A stretch of DNA of 20,504 nucleotides from Lachnospiraceae bacterium. Lineage in GTDB: Bacteria; Bacillota_A; Clostridia; Lachnospirales; Lachnospiraceae. The DNA lies in assembly GCA_017523185.1 (NCBI GenBank), contig JAFWXB010000134.1:1-20504 (forward strand). The letters are read 5' to 3'. Below, piece by piece: positions 15,650-20,504 of the stretch; the stretch's first letter is position 1; every line of letters starts with the position of its first letter. Below the pieces are notes generated by a model. The model was not told where the DNA came from and searched no databases. It saw only the letters and a list, made by a program, of their open reading frames with translations. The translations under genes were made by a program, and so were the position numbers.

Positions 15650-15664
15650 GTCGCAAAATGCGAC
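15650..15664. promoter_or_regulatory. Perfect inverted repeat upstream of the lyxose isomerase, possible operator
   Basis: GTCGCAAAATGCGAC is a 6-base perfect inverted repeat with a 3-base spacer, unusual for its GC content in this AT-rich intergenic region. It lies 40 bases before the start codon of the isomerase. It could be a repressor operator or a small 5' UTR hairpin. Confidence 0.4.
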
Positions 15665-15703
15665 AGTATCTTATAAATATCTAGTGAGTGGAAGGAGAAA
15701 ACT

Positions 15704-16381
15704 ATGAAACGCAGTAAAGTAAATGAAGCAATTCGAGAAATGGAACAGATGATAGACAGACAAGGAATAGAAATTCCTCCGTTTTGCAGATGGACACCGG
15801 AAGAATGGGCAACAAAAGACCATGAATATGATGAAATTCGTGATAATAAGTTAGGATGGGATATTACGGATTATGGACTTGGCGATTTTGATAAGATAGG
15901 TTTTTCTTTGATTACGATTCGAAATGGAAATAAAAATAATCCAAAATATACAAAACCATATGCAGAAAAATTATTGATGATAAGGGAAGGTCAGATGTCA
16001 CCAATGCATTTTCATTGGTATAAAATGGAAGATATTATCAATCGTGGTGGTGGAAATTTGATAATTACGGTTTATAATTCGACAGAAGATGGTAAACTTG
16101 CAGATACAGATGTAACGATTCATAGTGATGGCAGATGTTATACGGTTCGTGCAGGAGAACAAGTTTGTTTAACTCCGGGAGAAAGTATTACAATTACTCC
16201 ATATATGTATCATGATTTTCATGTAGAAGAAGGTACAGGGGCAGTTTTATTAGGGGAAGTGTCTATGTGTAATGATGATGAAAATGATAATCGTTTTTAT
16301 GAACCGGTAGGACGTTTTCCGGCAATCGAAGAAGATGAAAATGCGTATCGTTTACTTTGTACGGAATATCCGGAGGCATAG
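15704..16381 (+). CDS. D-lyxose ketol-isomerase family protein
   Basis: This 225-residue cupin-fold sugar isomerase interconverts D-lyxose and D-xylulose, and usually D-mannose and D-fructose. The metal-binding residues appear as HFHWYKMED (His102, His104, Glu109) and His170 in YMYHDFH. PFCRWTPEEW (26-35) and FYEPVGRF (198-205) are also characteristic of the family. Length matches the usual ~225. GAAGGAG precedes the ATG by 6 bases. It stands alone between a possible operator at 15650 and a terminator at 16418, so no sugar transporter or kinase in the window reveals its physiological substrate. Confidence 0.9.
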   Translation: MKRSKVNEAIREMEQMIDRQGIEIPPFCRWTPEEWATKDHEYDEIRDNKLGWDITDYGLGDFDKIGFSLITIRNGNKNNPKYTKPYAEKLLMIREGQMSPMHFHWYKMEDIINRGGGNLIITVYNSTEDGKLADTDVTIHSDGRCYTVRAGEQVCLTPGESITITPYMYHDFHVEEGTGAVLLGEVSMCNDDENDNRFYEPVGRFPAIEEDENAYRLLCTEYPEA

Positions 16382-16417
16382 ACGAAAAAGATAAAATATA
16401 AGTATTTGAATAGAAAT

Positions 16418-16467
16418 AAAAATAGCTATGATTATTGTGGAAAATACAATAATAGTCATAGCTTTTT
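16418..16467 (+). terminator. Rho-independent terminator of the lyxose isomerase
   Basis: AGCTATGA...TTATTGT (16424-16437) pairs with ACAATAA...TCATAGCT (16446-16463), leaving a three-base bulge. It has A tracts before and five T after the stem. Confidence 0.85.
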
Positions 16468-16485
16468 AAATTTATAAAGAAATTT

Positions 16486-16514
16486 TTAAATTTTGATAGA
16501 GAAAGTGGTATAAT
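16486..16514 (+). promoter_or_regulatory. Candidate promoter for the acyltransferase
   Basis: TTAAAT (16486-16491), 17 bases, then TATAAT (16509-16514) with an upstream TGG forming an extended -10. It lies directly after the preceding terminator and ~57 bases before the acyltransferase ATG. Confidence 0.6.
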
Positions 16515-16535
16515 AAAAAAGAAAAAAGGGAAAGT

Positions 16536-16574
16536 ATGTTTTTGAAAAACAAAAGCAAAAGGTGGGACATATGA
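16536..16574 (+). CDS. Possible 12-residue leader peptide upstream of plsC
   Basis: This short frame, ATG to TGA, encodes MFLKNKSKRWDI. AAAGGG lies about 5 bases before its ATG, and its stop overlaps the acyltransferase start as ATGA, so ribosomes could pass from one to the other. It is lysine/arginine-rich. It may be a real translational coupler or a chance frame. Confidence 0.3.
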   Translation: MFLKNKSKRWDI

Positions 16575-17281
16575 ATCGATTAGTATTAATGGTAGCTAGA
16601 AATTTTTGGAAAGTTCCGTGGGCATATGCGAAATTATGCAATTATGCGAAACATACAGAGAAGTATTCCAAGGAGAAAAAATACAGTCATATCCAGTATA
16701 TTATGAAAATGGCTGTAAAATCAGGAAATATTGATTTAAAAATATATGGAAAGGAAAATATTCCAAAAGAAAATGGATTTTTGTTATATTCAAATCATCA
16801 AGGTTTGTTTGATATTGTAGCCATTGCAGCGACTTGTGATAATCCGATTGGGGCAGTATTAAAAAAAGAATTGACAGAAATTCCTTTTTTAAAACATATT
16901 GTGGATTGTACACGTTCTTTTCCTATGGATAGAGAAGATATTCGCCAATCGTTAGAAGTGATACAAGCTGTGACACAAGAAGTAAAAAATGGAAATAATT
17001 ATTTAATTTTTCCGGAGGGAACACGAAGTAAAAATGAAAATAAAATGTTAGATTTTCATGGTGGCAGTTTTAAATGTGCGATAAAAGCCAAATGTCCGAT
17101 TGTACCAATTGCACTCATCAACAGTTTTAAAGTATTTGATAGAAAAGGAAGTAAACCTGTTGATATGCAAATTCATTATTTAAAACCGATTTATGCAGAA
17201 GAATATCAGAAGATGAATACAAAACAATTGGCAGAGTTGGTAAGGAGCAGAATTGAGAACACAGTAAATGCGTATGTGTGA
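16571..17281 (+). CDS. plsC: 1-acyl-sn-glycerol-3-phosphate acyltransferase (PlsC-like)
   Basis: This 236-residue membrane-associated acyltransferase adds the second acyl chain to lysophosphatidic acid, giving phosphatidic acid in phospholipid synthesis. The family blocks appear in order: NHQGLFD (75-81, the NHX4D catalytic His/Asp), the RSFPMDR segment (115-121), FPEGTRS (147-153, phosphate binding) and PIVPIALINS (176-185). The hydrophobic N terminus suits membrane attachment. The ATG at 16571 has AGGTGGGA just upstream; a GTG at 16562 is possible but lies within that site. Its ATG overlaps the stop of a 12-codon frame. The exact substrate is not certain, since several LPLAT members share these motifs. 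Confidence 0.88.
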   Translation: MNRLVLMVARNFWKVPWAYAKLCNYAKHTEKYSKEKKYSHIQYIMKMAVKSGNIDLKIYGKENIPKENGFLLYSNHQGLFDIVAIAATCDNPIGAVLKKELTEIPFLKHIVDCTRSFPMDREDIRQSLEVIQAVTQEVKNGNNYLIFPEGTRSKNENKMLDFHGGSFKCAIKAKCPIVPIALINSFKVFDRKGSKPVDMQIHYLKPIYAEEYQKMNTKQLAELVRSRIENTVNAYV

Positions 17282-17331
17282 CTTTGCAGTAGAAAAGAAT
17301 ATGGGATAAGATGATTTAACTGTGAAAAACT

Positions 17332-17383
17332 ATAAATCATGTTTCACTAAATGATATTTATTCTTTAGTGAAACATGATTTAT
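17332..17383. terminator. Bidirectional terminator between plsC and the VTT-domain gene
   Basis: A perfect 20-pair stem (17332-17351 with 17364-17383) with a 12-base loop sits between convergent genes. A- and T-rich flanks suit both directions; the minus-strand gene ends at 17406. Confidence 0.88.
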
Positions 17384-17405
17384 TTTATAAGAAAAACGGA
17401 TATAT

Positions 17406-18080
17406 TTATTTTGATTTATTATATTTATTGTATAAAAACATTCCAATAAAATAAAATACAACAATAATTCCCATTGCGACAATAAAAATTTCGTATTTTT
17501 GTTCTCCTAGTGCACTTCCACTTAAAGCAGATAGCAAAATTGCAGGGAAACGACCAACAAGATTAATTAAAATCCATGTAGAAAGTTGAATATTAGAAAG
17601 TCCTACAACATAACACATTAAATCTTTTGGAGTTCCCGGTAAAAGGAAAAATAAAAATAATAGGCTTACAGATTTATTTGTTGCTTTTAAAAACTTTACA
17701 GATTCAATTTTTTCTCTTGTAGTAAACAATTCTACAAATGTTATCCCAAATTTTCGAACAAATAAAAAAATAATAACACCACCAATAGTCATTGCAATAT
17801 CACAAAGAATACTTCCCTTTAATACTCCAAATGCATAGCCTGCACCAATTTCAAATGGACCTCCCGGAATAATTGCAAGTAATACTTGAAGAATGTTTAA
17901 ACCCATAAAAGCAAGTGCTCCCCAAATTCCTTTGGATTGTATCCATGCAGGAAATGCTTCTGGTTGTGAAACAAAAGAAAGCATTGGCTTTCCAATACAA
18001 TATGTTAAAATGGCAATGATGACGATAGAAAAAAATAATATGAGATATCGGTATTGTTTTATGTTGTGTTGTTTTTTCAT
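17406..18080 (-). CDS. TVP38/TMEM64 (VTT-domain) family membrane protein
   Basis: This 224-residue polytopic membrane protein belongs to the VTT/SNARE-associated group (DedA-related superfamily; YtxB and YdjZ are bacterial relatives). Members are implicated in lipid handling or membrane homeostasis, but no reaction is settled. The marks are an N-terminal helix (11-29), the re-entrant motif PGGPFEIGAGYAFG (72-85), a second PGTPKDLMCYVVG (148-160), GRFPA (176-180) and a last helix (about 197-217). The start is the ATG at 18080, five bases after AGGAGA; a TTG one codon earlier is too close. It is convergent with plsC, another membrane-lipid gene, though nothing shows that they are co-regulated. 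Confidence 0.88.
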   Translation of the reverse strand: MKKQHNIKQYRYLILFFSIVIIAILTYCIGKPMLSFVSQPEAFPAWIQSKGIWGALAFMGLNILQVLLAIIPGGPFEIGAGYAFGVLKGSILCDIAMTIGGVIIFLFVRKFGITFVELFTTREKIESVKFLKATNKSVSLLFLFFLLPGTPKDLMCYVVGLSNIQLSTWILINLVGRFPAILLSALSGSALGEQKYEIFIVAMGIIVVFYFIGMFLYNKYNKSK

Positions 18081-18136
18081 CAATTTCTCCTAAAAAAGTT
18101 GTAAATGTAGTGGCTAATTATAAAATATAATTTGAG

Positions 18137-18222
18137 AACATAAGTTTAAAAATATATATTTTACAAAATAGAATGATTATATGATTTTTATAAAAAACTA
18201 TAATTATGGAACTTATGTTAAT
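18137..18222. repeat. MITE-like inverted-repeat element, copy 7 (short)
   Basis: The left end AACATAAGTTTAAAAAT (18137-18153) mirrors the right end ATGGAACTTATGTTAATT (18206-18223). At ~86 bases it is the shortest copy. Its reverse complement matches the interior of copy 2 (447-561) over most of its length, with small deletions. Copies 2 and 7 are therefore one subtype in opposite orientation, 17.6 kb apart. Confidence 0.7.
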
Positions 18223-18284
18223 TCAACGTAGAATAGGTAGTAATAGTTTATCATATTAAAAATAAAAATGCATCTTTGGAAAGG

Positions 18285-18313
18285 TTAAAGTTTTCTTAAG
18301 AATATGTTATATT
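18285..18313 (+). promoter_or_regulatory. Candidate promoter for alaX
   Basis: TTAAAG (18285-18290), exactly 17 bases, then TATATT (18308-18313) preceded by TGT as an extended -10. It lies ~77 bases before the start codon. The -35 match is weak. Confidence 0.4.
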
Positions 18314-18389
18314 AAAAAAGATATTTTGCAAATGGTTGATTGTTTATATGAAGCAAAATAAGAAATATATATAAGAAAGGATAAAACAT

Positions 18390-19595
18390 ATGGCAACAAT
18401 AAAACTTTATGATAGTGATGCATATCAAACCACATTTGAAGCAGAAGTGCTTGCTTGTACAGAAAAAATGGTTTTGAGTACCAAGAAACAGAAAACACAG
18501 GAAAATAATAGTCAAGAACAACAAAAAGTATATGAAGTTATTTTAAACCAAACACTTTTTTTTCCGGAAGAAGGAGGACAAACACCTGATAATGGAACAC
18601 TTGGAAATGCAAATGTGATAGATGTACAAATTACAAAAGATAATACAATTCTTCATACAGTAGATAAAGCACTTGAAGTAGGACAAAGTGTAAAAGGCGA
18701 GATTAACTGGCAACATAGATTTTTTAATATGCAGCAGCATAGTGGGGAACATTTATTTTCAGGACTTGTTTATAAACAATTCGGATTTCATAATGTAGGA
18801 TTTCATTTAAGCAATCAGATTGTAACAATGGATTTTGATGGTGTACTGTCTTCAGAAGATGTAGACAAATTAGAATGGGTTGTAAATCAGGCAATTATAG
18901 AAAATGTAGAAATAAAAACAAGTTATCCATCGAAAGCAGAACTTGCAGATATGGAATATAGAAGTAAAATAGAAATTGATGGTGATGTGCGTATTGTAGA
19001 AGTTGTAGGGTATGATATGTGTGCATGTTGTGCACCACATGTACATTATACAGGAGAAATTGGTATTTTTAAAATTCAAAATGTACAAAGTTATAAAGGT
19101 GGTGTGCGTATTAGCTTTTTATGTGGTTTTCGTGCGTTAATGGAGTTTCGTAAAAAATCTTCTATTTTAACAGAACTTTCAGGTATTCTTACAACAAATC
19201 CGGAATCACTTGCAGAAAATGTAAGCAAATTGAAAGCACAAACACAATCTTTAAAAATGGAACTTGGAAATGCAAAACAGAGTATCATGGAAAATAAAAT
19301 TGCTTCTATACCTATAGAACAAAAAAATGTACTTCTTTTTGAAGCAGAATTAGATACACCGATTGTTCGAAATATTATCAATAAATTGACAGAACAACAT
19401 GAAGGCATTTGTGGTATTTTTACAGGAACAGATAAAGAAGGATATAGTTTTATTATTGGAAGTAAAACAGCAGATTGTCGTGAAATTGCAAAATTGTTAA
19501 AAGAAAAATTACAGGCAAGAGGTGGTGGAAGTTCGGTAATGATACAAGGTTCTGTAAAGGCGTTAGAGGGTGAGATTAAAGAAATACTTTTGTAG
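18390..19595 (+). CDS. Alanyl-tRNA editing protein AlaX-L (with DHHA1 domain)
   Basis: This 401-residue freestanding trans-editing protein hydrolyses mischarged Ser- or Gly-tRNA(Ala). It corresponds to the editing and C-terminal parts of AlaRS without the aminoacylation domain. The zinc site is formed by QQHSGEHL (His117, His121) and CCAPHVHYTGEIG (Cys213, His217). FFPEEGGQTPDNGTL (57-71) is the AlaX/AlaRS glycine-rich motif. A coiled linker (about 255-300) leads to the DHHA1 domain, ending GGGSSVMIQGSV. A ~15-residue Lys/Gln/Asn-rich insert (about 31-46) interrupts the N-terminal strand region. AAAGGA lies ahead of the ATG. Two hairpins follow the gene. Confidence 0.93.
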   Translation: MATIKLYDSDAYQTTFEAEVLACTEKMVLSTKKQKTQENNSQEQQKVYEVILNQTLFFPEEGGQTPDNGTLGNANVIDVQITKDNTILHTVDKALEVGQSVKGEINWQHRFFNMQQHSGEHLFSGLVYKQFGFHNVGFHLSNQIVTMDFDGVLSSEDVDKLEWVVNQAIIENVEIKTSYPSKAELADMEYRSKIEIDGDVRIVEVVGYDMCACCAPHVHYTGEIGIFKIQNVQSYKGGVRISFLCGFRALMEFRKKSSILTELSGILTTNPESLAENVSKLKAQTQSLKMELGNAKQSIMENKIASIPIEQKNVLLFEAELDTPIVRNIINKLTEQHEGICGIFTGTDKEGYSFIIGSKTADCREIAKLLKEKLQARGGGSSVMIQGSVKALEGEIKEILL

Positions 19596-19609
19596 TTAGA
19601 AAATAAAAG

Positions 19610-19656
19610 ATGACATATTTAGACAAAAAAATGCCTAAATATGTCATTCACTTTTT
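19610..19656 (+). terminator. First of two related hairpins after alaX
   Basis: ATGACATATTTAG (19610-19622) pairs perfectly with CTAAATATGTCAT (19635-19647) and is followed by CTTTTT. It is a probable alaX terminator. Its stem is a close copy of the hairpin 100 bases downstream. Confidence 0.75.
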
Positions 19657-19709
19657 ATAAAAAATAGCGTAAAATAAAAATCTTATAGTTTTATAAAAAC
19701 GTGATAACC

Positions 19710-19757
19710 TGATATATTTAGGCATAAAAAACTGCCTAAATATATCATTTGTTTTTT
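19710..19757. terminator. Second related hairpin before the XRE regulator
   Basis: TGATATATTTAGGCA (19710-19724) pairs perfectly over 15 bases with TGCCTAAATATATCA (19733-19747) and leads into GTTTTTT. It shares the ATATTTAG/CTAAATAT stem and the trailing TTTTTATAAAA with the first hairpin, so one looks like a duplicate of the other. It lies 100 bases before the next gene. Confidence 0.7.
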
Positions 19758-19853
19758 ATAAAAATTCATATATAATTAAGATTATATTATTAAATATTAA
19801 AAATGAATTTTGGTATTGAAGAAATATAAAACTATTAATAGGATATAAACTTT

Positions 19854-20504
19854 ATGCAAACACATACACAAAAAGATGAAATAAATTTTCATAGAGCATT
19901 AAATACAATACGAAAAATAAAACATATTACATTGAAAGACTTAGCAGAAGGATTATGTTCAGAGAGTGAAATGCAACGAATTGTAAAAGGAGAGCGACTT
20001 CCGGAAAAACTTATGAGAGACCGTTTTATGGCACGAATGGGTATTTGTGGAGAATTTTATGAAGATTATCTTCAGCCAGATGAATATAAGTGTTGGGAGT
20101 TACGTCAAAATATTTTAAAAAGTATTGAAAAAAAGAATTTTAAAACATTAGAGCAATATTTAAAACAATATGAGAGATTAGAAATAATTGGAAAAATGGA
20201 TTTGCAGTTTATTGGGACTATGTGGATATGGTTTTATAAAAATACGAGTCAATTTATAGAATTAGAACACGTGATAGAAAAAAATGTACATTTAACTATG
20301 CCTAAAATTGCAGAAAGTTTTCCACAAAAATTGTTATTGTCAAGTCAGGAAATAAACCTTTTGACAGAATATGTAGCTGTAAGAACATATCATGGTTGTA
20401 TAGAGGAAGAAGTAAATTGGCGTTTAGAACAATATAAGTGTTTGCTATGTTATATAGAACAATCTTATATGAATAAGATTGAAAAAGCGAAGATATATCC
20501 CAAA
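19854..20504 (+). CDS. XRE-type HTH regulator with helical-repeat C-terminal region, 3' end outside window
   Basis: The reading frame is open from ATG 19854 to the window's end (217 codons, no stop). An in-frame TAG at 19839 makes this the first possible start, with a weak AGGA upstream. Residues about 12-65 look like an XRE/Cro helix-turn-helix (RALNTIRKIKHITLKDLAEGL, then SEMQRIVKGERLP). The rest, to residue 217, is predicted all-helical with regular charged and hydrophobic spacing, like the TPR-type domain of Rgg/PlcR-like peptide-responsive regulators. That second assignment is tentative because the protein is cut off. No partner peptide gene can be seen in the window. Confidence 0.7.
   Translation, partial: MQTHTQKDEINFHRALNTIRKIKHITLKDLAEGLCSESEMQRIVKGERLPEKLMRDRFMARMGICGEFYEDYLQPDEYKCWELRQNILKSIEKKNFKTLEQYLKQYERLEIIGKMDLQFIGTMWIWFYKNTSQFIELEHVIEKNVHLTMPKIAESFPQKLLLSSQEINLLTEYVAVRTYHGCIEEEVNWRLEQYKCLLCYIEQSYMNKIEKAKIYPK

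Larger units (their letters stand above)
18081..18389. other. Divergent intergenic region between VTT gene and alaX
   Basis: This ~310-base region contains a repeat copy (18137-18222) and a candidate alaX promoter (18285-18313). The remainder is AT-rich with nothing I recognise. Confidence 0.5.

Noticed and set aside
19091..19408. 105-codon minus-strand frame in alaX
   Set aside because: It is antisense to the conserved linker and zinc-site part of AlaX and has no binding site or known motif.

Overview
The window is a very AT-rich stretch (about 30% GC by eye) of a low-GC anaerobic Firmicute. Ribosome binding sites are of the AGGAGG type, there are strong Rho-independent terminators, and TTG and GTG starts occur. 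The gene set (class III fructose-1,6-bisphosphatase, FprA-type flavodiiron protein, clostridial AlaX, GHKL/LytTR two-component pair, ECF sigma with anti-sigma) fits the Clostridia, most likely a gut Lachnospiraceae. The family assignment is an inference; no rRNA or other marker gene is present.

Layout. 1-97: 3' part of a tRNA-Lys(TTT) and its terminator. 98-587: no gene, but two copies of a short inverted-repeat element and an orphan hairpin terminator. 588-3526: an AgrA/AgrC-like response regulator and GHKL kinase overlapping by GTGA, a two-helix membrane protein and a 47-residue hydrophobic peptide, closed by a strong terminator at 3582-3629. 3802-4413 (minus): a uridine-kinase-like P-loop protein. 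4807-8138: two paralogous NSS (SNF) sodium symporters, separated by 644 bases with a terminator, a composite repeat and a promoter. 8286-11120: fbp and tcdA. 11287-13128: ECF sigma factor and a membrane-anchored putative anti-sigma factor. 13287-14489: flavodiiron protein, convergent with an Rpn/PD-(D/E)XK protein (14577-15476, minus) across a bidirectional terminator. 15704-17281: D-lyxose isomerase and a PlsC-type acyltransferase, the latter convergent with a VTT-domain membrane protein (17406-18080, minus). 18390-19595: AlaX editing protein, followed by two related hairpins. 19854-20504: 5' part of an XRE-type regulator that runs off the end.

Most genes are ordinary housekeeping or stress genes in short transcription units. 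The unusual content lies between them. Seven loci carry a dispersed, AT-only element of about 87-177 bp whose ends are inverted copies of roughly TTAATGTGAGTTCGACAA. They look like MITEs. Two pairs share interior sequence in opposite orientation, and one locus looks like a nested or recombined pair. The second point of interest is the two-component locus, which has a small hydrophobic peptide and a small two-helix protein but no AgrB-like protease in view. It is a candidate peptide-sensing or membrane-stress module.
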